Source of the DNA: Lenzites betulinus
Lineage: Eukaryota > Basidiomycota > Agaricomycetes > Polyporales > Polyporaceae
DNA: 64,000 nt
NCBI GenBank assembly: GCA_022264855.1
Contig: JABYQU010000019.1
Location: 1 to 64,000 of the forward strand
Direction: 5' to 3'
The position numbers and the translations under genes are program-made. The notes below the pieces were generated by a model. It was given only the letters and a program-made list of their open reading frames with translations. It was not told the DNA's origin and ran no database searches. Numbering within the stretch: the first letter of the stretch is position 1; every line of letters starts with the position of its first letter. Shown in pieces: positions 33,410-44,920 of the stretch.

Positions 33410-34378
33410 GTTATATTGTGCATGTTTGATAGTATTATAACCAGTGACGCAGGTACGCTAGATCATGCATACTCCGACTCTCCCATCCTTTCCACTGCTC
33501 CCATTAAGCTTTCACTCCCTCCCTACTTGCAAACATGGTATGGTCTACCCTGAGTGCTGTGAAAGCATCGATCTGCCTCGCTCACAATGTTCTACGTCTG
33601 TCTCGGCTATGCAGTCAATATTTGTCTCAAGTGATCTTCCTCCTGGTACTCCGTTCTACCTCTTGATCAGACGCGTCTCGCTTGTGGACTCGGTATTGGA
33701 GTTAGTGCACCACTCGTTCACTCCCCCTTGCTACACGTCCTGTAACTCGCCATCGCCGTCTCTTCGAACCCTGTGGCTTGAACTGGAGGCTTACTTGCAC
33801 CTCGTTGCTCGAACGAAGACCTCAAGAATTGCGCTCCAAAACGCAATGAGAATCTGTAAGAATCCGCTTCTATAAATTTATCCAGAATGCGAAACCAGTA
33901 CAAAAATATCGAGTCCGTCCGAACCACCCTCCGCTTTCGAATATCCTCATGGATAGGGAAGGTGCGTGAACGCCCTCCGGTCTTCGATATCTTGCGCCGG
34001 AAATGAAACCAGGCGTCACGGTATCAAAGCAGCAGGCCGGCATTGACAGAACGTAGTAGACAAGGTAGGTGCAGTCGATCATCGCTGTCGGGCCTCTCCT
34101 CCTTGAGGTAAGAGCTGATGACGTGGTCCCTTTGCGGAACGCGCGAGGACGCGTGTGCGTGCATGTTTGGGAATCGGTGAGTAGGCGGTGAGAAGTGGTG
34201 ATAGCAATCCTGAGGGATTGGGAACGCGAGGCTGCGCTCGCATGTCGAATGGGGACCCCGCCGTTTTCCTCTAGCTCCTTCGATGTGTGGACGACCGGCG
34301 ACCCGACGCGTGGAGACGAAATCGTTCGAAGGTCTAGGTCCTCATCGAGCTCCATGGAGCCTCAGCTGCTCCCAGATC
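33410..34378. other. Intergenic, no supported gene
   Basis: Almost 1 kb between tRNA-Arg copy 1 and the stop of the next minus gene. Frames at 33465-33875 (+) and 33870-34355 (-) are open, but no motif or convincing splicing connects them to anything. Part of the minus frame could be a 3' exon of the 34379-35516 gene, but no GT donor fits before that gene's stop. Confidence 0.4.
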
Positions 34379-35516
34379 CTACGCGTCCGCGAAGCAGCAC
34401 ACGTCGCGGCCCGAAAGATGCGCGTCGCCGTACAGAGCTAGGTGTTCCGGTTCGCGCGTGCGCCGCTTGAGGGAGGCATGCAGCCACAGGTCGTCCGGCG
34501 CGCACCCCGTGCAGCGCACGCTCGCAGAGAGTTCGAGTGGGGGAGAGTCGCCCACGGTGAGGGGTGAAGGTCCCCTGGATGCGGCTGGCGTCGACATCGC
34601 TGACGATGTTGGCGACGCGGTGACTGTGGACCTGGGAGAGCTACCGTCGGTGGTCTCAGTGTCTGGGTGCGACGGCGGCGGCGGCGGAGTGCAGGGACCG
34701 GGGGTGCGGGCGATGGCGTTCAGGATATCGGTCCCGTCCGGCGACGCTACCCTGCTAGCATGTTCGACACGCCCGCCTTGACCAGGCACCGAGCTCGCCT
34801 GGAAGGACGCACAGAAGAGTCAGCCTCGCGTGTTGTGGATAAGATGTGCGGAGAAGACGACGTACCTCGGCGGCCGCGCGCGCAGCTACGTTCACCGGGT
34901 TGAACGGATTGAAGGATTCGGTGAGTTCCTCCATCGCTTCGCGCTCGCAGCGCCTGTACATTTCCTTCCTCGTCTGCTGTGTGGCGGCCCTCCACGATTT
35001 CGCCTATAGAACGCCTCGGTAAGATACACGCTCGCGCGCGAGCGAGTCCGCACGCGAACCACACACCTCATCATTTTCGGAGGTCCCCATGTGTGAAGAG
35101 TCGAAGGGGGTTGAGCGCGTCGTGTGGAGGTACGCGTCCAACGCCGTCCACGGCGCGCCTTTGCGATGTTCGAAGGGACGCCACGGGGGCGCGCTGTACG
35201 ATGGCTCCCTCCATATGCTTTCGAGCTGGCGCCGGATGTGCCGCTCGCGGCCGACCGCTCCCCAACGGCCAGAGACCTGCAGCGAGACGCGCTGTGAGCG
35301 CATGGACCGGGGGGAGGAAAAGGAGAGGAGACGCACTGAGGCCTTGTATACTTCGTCGCGCGAGGGGTCCCACTCGGGCGCGTCGATCTTGAGCTTGGGC
35401 AGGTGCGTGCTATGAATGGTCGTCGTGAACCGGCTGAGCAGCGTCGCGGTGGTCGTGGACGAGGTCTGGGTGGTGGCGGCGTTCGCGAACATGTTGTGGG
35501 CGTATGAGTATGACAT
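34379..35516 (-). CDS. Hypothetical protein, 315 aa
   Basis: Four exons: 35516-35337, 35276-35067, 35003-34866 and 34798-34379, all phase-0 GT-AG junctions with 60-67-nt introns. Uniform phase 0 across four exons supports a real gene. The N-terminal half looks folded: HLPKLKIDAPEWDPSRDEVYKA, then ERHIRRQLESIWREPS, FEHRKGAPWTALDAYLHT, SWRAATQQTRKEMYRR and CEREAMEELTESFNPFNP. The C-terminal 140 aa are Ser/Thr/Pro-rich and disordered. I do not recognise the family. It is the first non-transposon gene to the right of the tRNAs. Confidence 0.65.
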
Positions 35517-36315
35517 GTTCGATAATGTGAGTGAGTAGAGCGAGATATGCGCTGAAATCCCTATAACAGCACGCGATGTCGGGTTTGGCGTCGATGGGCT
35601 GGCAGCGATGAGAGTGCGAGAATGAGCTGGGGGAGGAGGGAGCGGGCGCAGTGCGCTTTATACAGGGCGGGGTGGCGGCGCCTGCAGCACGTCCAAGCGT
35701 ATCTGGCCCAGCGCGACGCGGTCACATGGGGCGCGTTGGCCTGGCGGGACAAAGCTAGCTTTGCGGGCGCCTGGCCCAATGCCACGCTTGGTCTCTCGCC
35801 TCGTTCCTTGTGTGTTTTCCCTTGGAGTGTACGAATAGCACCGCCCCGTGTTCTCGGGCTCTAGGGTTTATTGGTGGAACGCGCGCGATAATGTGGTTTG
35901 TCGCTTTCAGCATGAATGGCCGCCTGACGTTGACTAACCTTTCATAGGTGAGTCTCATCCATCGTTCTCATTTAGCCAAAGCACGCGTCTCGGGATGTTT
36001 CTGTTCGCGAAGAAAACTCACAAGGCGAACATAGGATAAGGTGTCAACGCACGAGGATTGAACTATGCGAGCTTCAAAGCTAGGTCGACTTCAAGCTTCA
36101 AGCTTTCAAGGGCCGGCGGACAGGTATTGTCTTTCGCTAGTGATGTTGTTCGTGAGGAAACAGTACGCCTATACGCTCACAAGCAATCACACCAAGGGCA
36201 GATTGGCCAAAGAATACGTTCCAAGCGGTTGATGATACATTATGCGTCGGTGCGCGAGAGATTACACAGGTCTATGATACACAAGTAGTTTCCAATGCTC
36301 TAATCGCGTAACAGA
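35517..36315. other. Intergenic region
   Basis: About 800 bp between the start of the 315-aa protein gene and the stop of the first Hmp1/CsbD-like gene. A ccctataacag run at 35560-35570 may be the TATA element of the minus gene. The remainder has no coding signal; around 36071-36105 there are short aagcttcaagctttcaag repeats. Confidence 0.4.
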
Positions 36316-36743
36316 TCATGCGTTCTTGTTGAACTCCTGCTGGGCCTCGCCTTTATCATGACGAATGTTGCCTGCAAACGACGTGGTCAACATGATGCTA
36401 AAGCACTTGCGGAAGGATGTACATACCCGAAGCCTCTTGCTGACGGTCGCCAGTGACGGCACCGACGACGGCGTCCTTCTTACCGCCGACGCGGTCCATG
36501 GTGCCTTCCGCGTAGCCCTTGGCCTGGGCGGCCTTGTACTCGGTCTCGCCCTGGGCGTGCTCCTCCTTGCCGGACTGCTGCCATGTCTCGGCGCCGGTGA
36601 GGTTGCCGATGGTCTCGACGGCGTTACCCTTCACGGAGTGGTACTGGCCGGTGGTCTTGCTGCAGGGAGAGTGTGCATCAGAATAAGCTCGTAGTACGAA
36701 TGCGTGAATGGACGTACTTGGGCTCGCCGTTGTTGTAGGACAT
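36316..36743 (-). CDS. Hmp1/CsbD-like protein A
   Basis: Three exons: 36743-36718, 36659-36427 and 36371-36316 (104 aa). The protein is small, Lys/Glu/Ala-rich and helical, with the CsbD-like repeat pattern. [22 protein letters not shown] is followed by [39 protein letters not shown] and [14 protein letters not shown]. Fungal members are annotated as mismatched-base-pair and cruciform-DNA recognition protein Hmp1 (first named in Ustilago); bacterial CsbD relatives are stress proteins. It has no signal peptide or membrane segment. The paralogue starting at 37332 diverges from the same promoter and has introns at the same places (middle exon 233 nt in both), which shows an inverted duplication. 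Confidence 0.88.
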
Positions 36744-37331
36744 GATGATGGAAGATGTGGGTGTGGGTGGGTGTGAGAGAAGCTGTGGTGGGTGTGAAAG
36801 TCGTAGAAGGCTTAGTGAGGAGATAGGATGCAGCAGATGGAGCTTATATACTCTGCTTGTCGGCGCCTGCTGTCCGAAGGAGACGTGGAAGGAGGTGGTG
36901 GTGGTGACGTCATAGAATATGGAGGCCGGATCGGGAAGGAGATCTAAAGGCATTGGCGTCATCGCGTCGACGCATACCGGCCGCCCCACCGTCGCACGCC
37001 TTCGCAGTCACCAGTGCCCCGACGTCATCGCGCTCGTACCTCCCGGCGCTGTCGCGCCTGTTCTAGAGCCGACAGGGAGCGCAACGTCAGTGTGGCGTCC
37101 TCCATCTAGCACTACGTCGTCCACCGCAGCGCTGAGCCTGGCCAGGAAGCTCCACGACCACGTCAGTTCGGCCTCTCGTGCGATGCGTAGTCGAAGCCCA
37201 TCATGTCGGCGTCTGTCGGCGCAACATACGCTATATAAGAGCGCTTGGCATCACGAAAGGAAACTCCACTACCAAACACACATCTCCCTCCTCATCGAAA
37301 CCATCACTCGATCCCCACACTTCATATCATC
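36744..37331. promoter_or_regulatory. Shared bidirectional promoter of Hmp1/CsbD-like pair
   Basis: 588 bp between the two divergent starts. The plus-direction gene has ctatataagag at 37230-37240, about 95 bp before its ATG. The minus-direction gene has gagtatataagc (read on the minus strand, 36844-36855), about 100 bp before its ATG. A perfect CRE palindrome TGACGTCA lies at 36905-36912, and two half-site-like GACGTCAT/GCGTCATCG elements lie near 36955 and 37020. Such elements bind bZIP factors (ATF/CREB type), often stress-responsive in fungi; that role here is inferred. Confidence 0.6.
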
Positions 37332-37769
37332 ATGTCCAACCAAACCAACACCACCGAGCCCAGGTATGTGTCTCGAGCAGTTCCATGCACATCTGCCCTT
37401 GCTCACCTCCCTCCCTTGCAGCAAGACCACCGGCCAGTACCACTCCCTCAAGGGCACCGTCGTCGAGTCCATCGGCGACCTCACCGGCGCCCAGACCTGG
37501 ACAAAGTCCGGCCGGGAGGAGCACGCCCAGGGCGAGGCGGAGTACAACGCCGCCCAGGCCAAGGGCTACCTCGACGGCACCGCCGACCGCATTACTGGCA
37601 AGATGGACGCCGTCACGGGCGCCATCACCGGCGACAAGCAGCAAGAGATGTCTGGTACGTTTCGCGTGGTTGTGTATGCATCCGAGACGGGGGCTGACTC
37701 TCGACTTTAGGCAACATCCGTCATGACAAGGGCCAGGCTCAGCAGGAGCTGAACAAGCCGTCTGCCTAA
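37332..37769 (+). CDS. Hmp1/CsbD-like protein B
   Basis: Three exons: 37332-37363, 37422-37654 and 37711-37769 (107 aa). It has the same layout as protein [64 protein letters not shown] and [17 protein letters not shown]. Differences are conservative (for example VVESIGD against AVETIGN). The first intron interrupts the same place in the S/N-KTTGQ segment and the second the same SG-NIR position. The function is likely the same as protein A, with possible specialisation in expression through the shared promoter. Confidence 0.88.
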
Positions 37770-39554
37770 AGTGCGGGCGGTTGTGCGTTAGCTGAGCGTA
37801 GGAGATCTAGGGTTGTATCATAGATGTATCGTCATATCACCATACCCCGGCGAAATAATACAGGAATTCCGCTATCATGTTTGCTGTTGCGTGTGTCACA
37901 GGTGTTCGGAGGGCGTGAATTGATATTAAGAGCTACAGCGGAGTACTCAGTGATCGACATAAACACTTAAAGCTTAAAGAGTAAACAGGACGTTGACTAA
38001 CTAGGGAAGTGCCGCGTAGACGTCGGCATAGACCCTGCGTCACGGTGTATTCGGAGCACACGACTGGACGCGTTCTGCCCTGCTTTGGCTGGACTTCTGG
38101 ATCCAGAGACGGGCCGCGACGCGCCACAAAATCTGCTTCAATATTGGGGTCCAGGCAGCCTTGCACGCAAGGTAACATAAGTACCAGCAACTAGCGCCCA
38201 TGATTCAAGCAGCACGCATGGGCCCTCGCCCGTTCTATGTTCTACGCGCCGCCTGCACTCTGACCGCAAATAAAAGGCGTCTGACAGTGACAGTCTATAG
38301 ACATGCAGTCCGCGTGAAATAAGGAGCCCACCATAAGACGTCCTATAGCTAGTGGCGCGTCGTAATTTCAATCAGGGCCTACGAACGCGAAGACAAGACC
38401 TCCCATCTTGTTGTATGATACACACCTAATGTTATTGATGTCTCAGCTCGCGCACAAGCCGCACGCACTCCTGAGAGCCTGCGATAGGAGAGTGGTGTGG
38501 CGGCCGGCCAAAGCATCAGCGCATCAGAGGCCGCCCGGGGGTCCAAGCGTCGGCCCCCTGCGTGCGCATGCCCGAGTCCAAGCGCGGCGACCCGCCTGAC
38601 AGCAGTCCCAGAGAAAAAGCACGTCCAAGCGGCGAGACAAAGCGTGAGGGAGGACGGGGTCATATAAGCAAGGTCCGGGGGCAGACATTTGGCAGCAGCA
38701 ACAGCAGGAGCGACCCCAAGCAGCCTCCCAAGCATCGCACCGCGGGCTCCAGCACCAGTGGCAGAAACGTCTTCCAGCACCAGTGGCAACAACGTCCGCC
38801 CAGCCTTCGCAGCGCCGTCCAGCTGCAGACAGCGGTACGTCCTCCGAGTCCGCCGCACGCTTCCTAGTCATGCCAGTCGCCATGAGTGCGCAAGCAGGCC
38901 GCCATCGCCGCCGCCGCGTGCAGGCGCACCTGGGCCTCACTGAGGGGTTTGCCTGTCGTTCGAGTGCGATTGACAGACAAGCGATCTCCGTTGGGCCGGG
39001 TGCCTCTGCGCGCGCACGGTGCGATTTCCCGGCTCGCTCGCTCGCTCCCCTCTACGCGACGCACATCAAGTTGACAGCCATAACAATGTCGCGGTGGGGT
39101 TCCCAGCCTGAGACTGAGGGCCCCTCACGCCAGTGAGGAAGCGAGAGCAGCCTCCAGGCACACCCGGGTCCTACTGAGGGATTTATCTACCAGCTGAATA
39201 CAGCGGGCAATAAATTGCCTCCGTTGGATCGGGTGTGTCTGGGGCGTTGTGGGCACAGAGGGCCAGCTGCGAGACAGACAGACGGCGGCGTTTTCACTGC
39301 AGAGTTTGGGTAGCACCTTGAGCGAGTGACTCGCCGTGGCGGTAAGAAGCAAGAGGTGCAAAGCGAGGAGGCGCCGGTCAGAATATAACTTGAAGTTACG
39401 TACTGGACTCTGGCCAGTCTCTGATGTGTGTCCCGAACGGTACGCTCCACGCTTACAAGTAGCACGTGGATCCGGTATATGTCGTTCGTGGCAAGACAGC
39501 GCTTTCATACCAGGAGCCTACAAAAATGAGAAAAAAGAAGACACAAATACCCGA
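37770..39554. other. Gene-poor stretch with a diverged direct repeat
   Basis: 1.8 kb without a supported gene. GC-rich frames at 38379-38943 on both strands overlap each other and lack motifs or splice logic. A diverged direct repeat is present: 38931-39008 and 39156-39241 both read caggc(g/a)cac(c/ccg)gg...actgaggg(g)ttt...tctccgttgg/cctccgttgg...cgggtg...tctg, roughly two-thirds identical and 225 bp apart. Confidence 0.45.
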
Positions 39555-39626
39555 TGACCACCGCAGGGGTCGAACCTGCAATCTCCTGATTCGTAGTCAG
39601 ACGCGATGCCATTTCGCCAGGCGGCC
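39555..39626 (-). tRNA. tRNA-Arg (ACG), copy 2
   Basis: Base-for-base the same 72-nt gene as 33338-33409, in the same orientation, with unrelated flanks except a shared ATG before the acceptor end. Anticodon ACG, no intron. Identity of the two copies 6.2 kb apart suggests recent duplication or gene conversion, which is common for tRNA genes. Confidence 0.92.
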
Positions 39627-39948
39627 ATACTATTCACTGGTCGATGCTGGTCAGAATCGTCTCACGCGTGAGGAATGGCGTAGCTCAAGTTACATGTAAG
39701 CCATACAGAGTCTAACGTCGTTCCCGGATTTGTGTCAACTTGAAGACAAACGGACATGCACGTCACCGGTGTGTGGCCGGCGGCGACGATGTGTGCGTAC
39801 TTGTGATGGTTGGCTCACGCACTTGTAACGCCCATATGCATGATACGGAGAATACGACTCAAACCCCGCGCGTGCTCAGCATCTTGCGATCAGCACACCA
39901 CCACAAAGCTCCAAAGATTCCAGACAGTCGTCCCCAACACGGCCCGCC

Positions 39949-41637
39949 CTACAACACGCACGACGCACCGCTCGTCCGCCGCCAGCGCGCCACTCTTAGC
40001 TGCACGAGCTCCTCGACGGTCTCCACCCACGCCTCCGTCGGCCACCGCGGACAGCGCCAGTCCACCGCCGGGAAGAGCGCGTCCAGACAGCGCGCGAGCC
40101 GCCGCGGGTCCGCGATGCGCGAGCCGTGCCCGTGGTCGGCGAGCGCGAACGTACGCAGCGCGCGGAGCGGCGCGAAGTCCGCGTGCGCCGCCAGCTGCTC
40201 GGCCGTGTCCAGCATCTGCGCGGACGCGGCGAGGGCGGGCAGTACGAGCTCCGTGAGGGCGGGACAGCGGCGCGGGACGAGGGCGAGGTCGGTGAGGGCG
40301 GGGGCCCGGCGGATTCGCCGGGGGCGTGCAGCCTGGTTGCGTTGGGCCACGCTTCGCACATGCGCGCCAGGTCAACTTCGAGCGGGATGGAGAGGTCGAT
40401 GTCTTCGAGCCCGTGCACGTCGAACAGTGGCTCGATGGTGAGTGGCTGGTTCAACAGCGGGGGGAGGCCGACGTCACTTGGGGAGATGGAGAATTTGCGG
40501 AGGCTGCGGGAGAATTTGGAGCGGATGGTGTCGGTGAGTGTGTGCAGCGTCTTGTTGATGATGTCTGTGGGGCAGTCGTAGTTTACCACGATGAGTTCTT
40601 CGAGCGTGGAAGAGGAGACCGACGAGAGTACGAGAGGGACAACGTCGAGTGGCGCGAACATAGTGTCGACAGTTAACGTGCGCAGCGATGGGAACATGTT
40701 GAGGGCGGAGGAGAACGTGACGGCCTCGGGTAAATGGATCCTGAGATGCTGGAGGTGAGGGAGCACAGCGAGGGCTCGAAGAAGCGCATCCGTCGAAGCC
40801 TTCCTGGCGGTCGGCTCGAGAACGTCGAACGTCTCGAGTCTACGTAACTCGCCAACAGACTCAAACCACGACTCCTCCACCTCACCAGAAGTCGTGATTC
40901 GGAGATAGCGCAGATTCGGGGCCTTTGCTACAATTTGCCGCATGAGGTCCCGCACGAAGGGTTCTCGTGCGCGGCAGTCCTGTGATTCATCGGTTCGCGC
41001 GGGCGGCTTTCTGAACACAAGGTGAAGGCTATGGAGAGACGGGGAGATGACATGCAGGATGTCTGTGTTGCCGCCGACGAGCTGTGTCCAGCGGATGTGA
41101 CTAAGCTGCGGGAAAAGATGCTGGCCTTTGATCCACCACGGTGCAGGCGAGCCACCGTCGATGGAGCCCAAAGAGGGCTTCTTGCGAAAGTCGGCGACCG
41201 TCTGGACATGTCGCGAGTAGCAGAGAGCGCGAGCGGCCTGCTCCGGGAGGTGTGCTAGTTGTTCAAGCTGGAACGATGTTAAATGTGTCGACCTGATAGA
41301 AGTATCGGAGGGACAGCTATACCTGCTTCGCGGGAAGACGGATCAAAATCTCATCAGGGTCCTTTGGGAGAAGCGGCACGGCGCGGAGCAGGGCAAGGAT
41401 CCCGGAGAGATCATCGACATTTCTCCACAGTAGGGCAACTGCAGGATGGAAGAATGCGCGGCTGACACGGGCGCAGCGCGCCAAAGAGCGCTTGTTTGCG
41501 GTGCCAATGTCCCGAGCATACCAAGTGGTCACGGTGTCCGTAGTAGGATCGTAGTCATGCCACGAGCTTTCCGAACTTTGGAAGTGCTGGAAGACGGTGA
41601 AGAGAACGTCGTAGCAGGAGAGCGCACGGTGGGGCAT
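39949..41637 (-). pseudogene. F-box/LRR-like protein gene with frame disruption
   Basis: Exon 1 is 41637-41323 (105 codons) and exon 2 starts at 41267. The N-terminus, ALSCYDVLFTVFQHFQ then RCARVSRAFFHPAVALLWRNVDD, is the degenerate F-box with LWR/LW motif common in basidiomycetes. Leucine-rich-repeat-like strands follow: LPHLQHLRIHLPEAV, FPSLRTLTVD, SSTLEELIVVNYDCP and FSRSLRKFSISPSD. After MCEAWPNATRLH the frame breaks in a C-rich tract (about 40310-40335). The LRR pattern continues in another frame (PALTDLALVPRRCPALTEL, RALRTFALADHG) to a stop at 39949. No intron with GT-AG fits the jump. Either the gene is inactivated or one base was lost or added in the assembly. The role would be an adaptor of an SCF ubiquitin ligase; the substrate is unknown. 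Confidence 0.75.
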
Positions 41638-42928
41638 GGCGAGAGGTGGGAGTGAGGCGGCGGGCCAAGCACAGGCGGCTGCTTTAGTAGTGGCTGGGTT
41701 GGCGAGACGCGAGGAGAAGGCAGGGCGGTATCTGGATCAGGGAGATAATCGAGGAGACCAGGCAGGGAAGCTCGTCCTTGCTGGCAAAAGCAGTGACACG
41801 TCGAACCTACTGCCAAGATGGGGCAGAACCTTCCGCGGTGGCGCTTTATAGTTGTATGCGGACGCTCGTGCTGGCCAGCTAGCCGGGACATACGCCAGAG
41901 CCTCCGACACGCACGAGGCCGAGGCGGAACACAAGCAAGCTCGGCGAACGAGGTTGACCAATCGGTCGCAAGTGCAGTGTCCTGCCGCGGCCCCGCGTGA
42001 GCGGGTTGTATGTCATCTCGGCTTGGGAGCTACACGTATACACTCGCCATAGGATACTCATACACGGGTGGAATGGCTCACGTCGTCCGGTACACTCATT
42101 CACCCTCATTCACCGGCACCCGCCGACTCTATAACTGTAGCCGCGGCGTGGGCACGGCAGGCTGCAGGAATAGTGCAGCTGATCGTCGGTGAAGCCAGTC
42201 CTGTCGGATGGGCACCACAGCCACCATTGTGAGCATCCTGTGGCCGGCTCTGGTCCGCAGCAGTACAATTAAACGTCACCTCGAGGAGATTTGCCGTGAT
42301 CCTTCAGGCAGCTTGAGTCAATCCGCGTTTGAGTCCGTGGATAATGAAACACGAAGTATACAGGCGAACGGCGACGATGCGGCCGCGGGGCTAATGTGCC
42401 GTAAATCTGTCAAGGAGTGTTCAGCCGCTAGGAGCTTCGAGTGACGCCTGAGTCAAGCCGAGTACAGTATTGCCCGAGAATGCGCGAACGCGGAGGGCGC
42501 AAACCGAGACTCGACGACCGACATGGTGGGAGGAAGAGGAGACGGCGACTTGGCAAGCGAGCCTCACCCCTTCTTACGCTACCCACTGGATTGAAACGGC
42601 TATGCCGTCGCATCTCTTACACATGTTAGCGGGGCCATTTAGAAAACCCGCCTAGTCCTACCCACTTTAGACGGCCGTATAGGCACTACTCGTAGTGTAG
42701 TAGCAGTAGCTAATACATTACAATCAGATCCAAAAAAGAAAAGAAAAAGACTTGGCAAGCGAGCACCAGCCGAGCGGATCCCGGACTTCGGGCCGACCTT
42801 TCCATCCCGGCAGTTGGGCCTGAACCGGACGAGTTTACCAGGTTACCTCCAGCATCGACATCCCATTCAAGGGAGCATATTGGTGCACATTCTCCATAGC
42901 ACAGTAGTCCAAGACCATCCGTATCAAC
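41638..42928. other. Intergenic region
   Basis: About 1.3 kb without a supported gene. Short frames on both strands lack conserved features. At 42684-42697 the sequence CACTACTCGTAGTG forms a perfect 6-bp inverted repeat around TC. Around 42720-42755 there is an AT/AAGAAAAG-rich patch. It should contain the promoters of the F-box-like gene (left) and Rpp40 (right). Confidence 0.4.
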
Positions 42929-44385
42929 ATGCCAACGCTCATAACGACAGGGAGACTTCCAGGCACTCCCACGGACAAACTGCACTCAATCGCGCGCTCG
43001 CGTCCTTTCACACAACAGGACGGTACCTCTCTCACAGCCCATGCACCACCGAATGAGCATGACTGAACTCGAACGTGTCGTTTTTAGGTAGACGTCGTGT
43101 TCCCGTTCAACGCAGTCCTTGAAAGCGCCTTGCTCGAGCTGAAACCCTCGTACTGGCGGTGTGAATGCACCCTGAGCGATTTTTTGGACTTCGCGAAAAC
43201 ACATGTGGACGAAACAGGACTCGCTAGGTTGACAATGTTGCTCGTACTACCTGGCCCTCCCTTTGCTGATGCCATTGACTCATAGCAAGGTCGTAGCGTA
43301 TGGGCCAGCGAAAACAACAGATGACGACGTCTGGTGCCTGGATCCGAGAGGCTTCTTGACCCTGGCCGTCTGCAAAGAGACCTACGAAATACTGGGACTT
43401 GTGGGCAAGCCGCTCCCTTGGAAGGAGCACAAAGCTACATATGGTACGCGCAGCCCACTTTTCTTCGATGGGACAAGGGAGCTCATTACCCGTCCTGCGT
43501 AGTTATCCACATCTCTCTTTGTCGAGCTCGTCCCACCAAGAACGGCGACGAGGCATGCCTAAATTATGGGGCCAAAGAGGCTGATGCAATACGTCGGTGG
43601 GACTCCGCGAGAGGGCCCTGGAAGACGTGGTATCATGTCGACGACGAGAGTGTGTGGCTTTGGCCACGCGTGGCTGGGCATTAACGTTTAACCCGAGCTA
43701 TTTGCCTGTCAGGTCACCCCGTTCCTGGCAGCAAGCGTCAGGAGCTAGCTCGGACTCTGCGAACGCAGGAGAACGTACACATCCCAGACATGCACGGCGA
43801 TTCGATGATATCCCCCAGCAGCCGCGAAAATGACGGGGCAGATGAATGGGAAGAGAACGCTTCCACCTTGTTCGAATGGGTCGGCATGGCCTGTCTAGGC
43901 TCACCCCGGTAAGTCATTCCGTCGAAGTTCGTCATCAAAATCCTTATTGACAGTCTTGCGGTCAGGATTTCCGCCGGCGATCGCTGTGACCCATACATCT
44001 CAGTGTACACTCCTCCCGCGCCGTCTCATGTCGGGAACATCACCACAATTCGCTGGAGGGGGCTGATCTCCAGTGCCTTCATTCAGAGCATCATTGACGC
44101 CATCTCGTTCGTCGTCCCCGTCTTCGTTGTGTTATTCCCGCTGATAGGCTACCTCGCAGGTCGCCCAACCTCCAGTCTCCGCCAAGCTTGGTGGCAGTCA
44201 CTGCCCAGTCGATAGGAGCGTCCCCCGTTACGTACCTGCCCGCGGACACGACGAAGGCCCCGATCTTACGCGCTCCGGGACCCGAAGCGGACTATACATG
44301 GTCTCTCGTGTATGCGAAGGACGACACGAGCGCGTGGTGGACCTTGGCGGAGAGCATCGGCGGCAGGGACAGGAGACGGGGCTAA
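42929..44385 (+). CDS. RPP40: RNase P/MRP protein subunit Rpp40-like
   Basis: Seven exons: 42929-43022, 43092-43227, 43286-43443, 43503-43649, 43713-43908, 43954-44106 and 44160-44385 (369 aa, all phases agree). Features: ITTGRLPGTPTDKLHSI and RPFTQQD-DVVFPFN at the N-terminus; central VVAYGPAKTTDDDVWCLDP, GFLTLAVCKETYEILGLVGK; then IRRWDSARGPWKTWYHVDD; then LFEWVGMACLGSPRL, GDRCDPYISVYTPP and VGNITTIRWRGLISSAFIQS. These are the landmarks of the Ribonuc_P_40 family, a protein subunit of the nucleolar complexes that mature the 5' ends of tRNA and process rRNA. The donor of the second intron (AG|GTTGAC) is non-consensus and is the least certain junction. An additional upstream start exon is possible, because the frame before ATG 42929 is blocked by a TAG just upstream. 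Confidence 0.85.
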
Positions 44386-44920
44386 TTCTGGACGTGAAGT
44401 GGCTCCAGCACAGCGGATTTTCGAACCTCCATGACATACCGACATATGCGTACGGCATTAATTATGCGTGCGATCTTCCACACCTCACTGCCGTAACTCC
44501 CGCTGCCGATGTCGTCGAAGTCGAACGCGATGCATGCTTGAGACACATCTGACGTGATTTGTCTTCCGATTCGACGTGAAACTAAGAACCAGCGGGAACG
44601 CGAAGGTGCGGTGTTTCCCGCTGCCACGCCGATCAACACCAGCCGGGCGGAGGGCACGCTCCGTGAAAGGAATATTGGTAGAATCGACAGCCACGCTGCA
44701 ATGTGCCATCAGTATGAGGCGACGGGTTGAGGCAACAATTTCGGACTGGAGATCCAATGGGTATTATAAATGAGCAACAGATTAAGCAGCAACCGCGGCC
44801 AGATATAGATCTTTGGAGTCAACGTCAGTGTCAGCGATACATGTTACTCTTCATGAATTACGAACCTCGCTGAAAGTCCCAGCCCGCGAGGAATCGCGAA
44901 TGCCCGACGAGTGTGGATGC
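44386..44920. other. Convergent 3' intergenic region
   Basis: 535 bp between the convergent stops of the Rpp40-like and EXPERA genes. It should contain both 3' UTRs. An antisense-like frame at 44382-44657 has no features of a gene. Confidence 0.5.

Noticed and set aside
33465..34355. Two open frames between tRNA-Arg and the 315-aa gene
   Set aside because: No motif, no start context of note and no donor/acceptor pair that links them to the neighbouring gene.
38379..38943. Overlapping 100-160-codon frames as a gene
   Set aside because: Frames on both strands are similar in length, lack splice coherence and show no conserved features.
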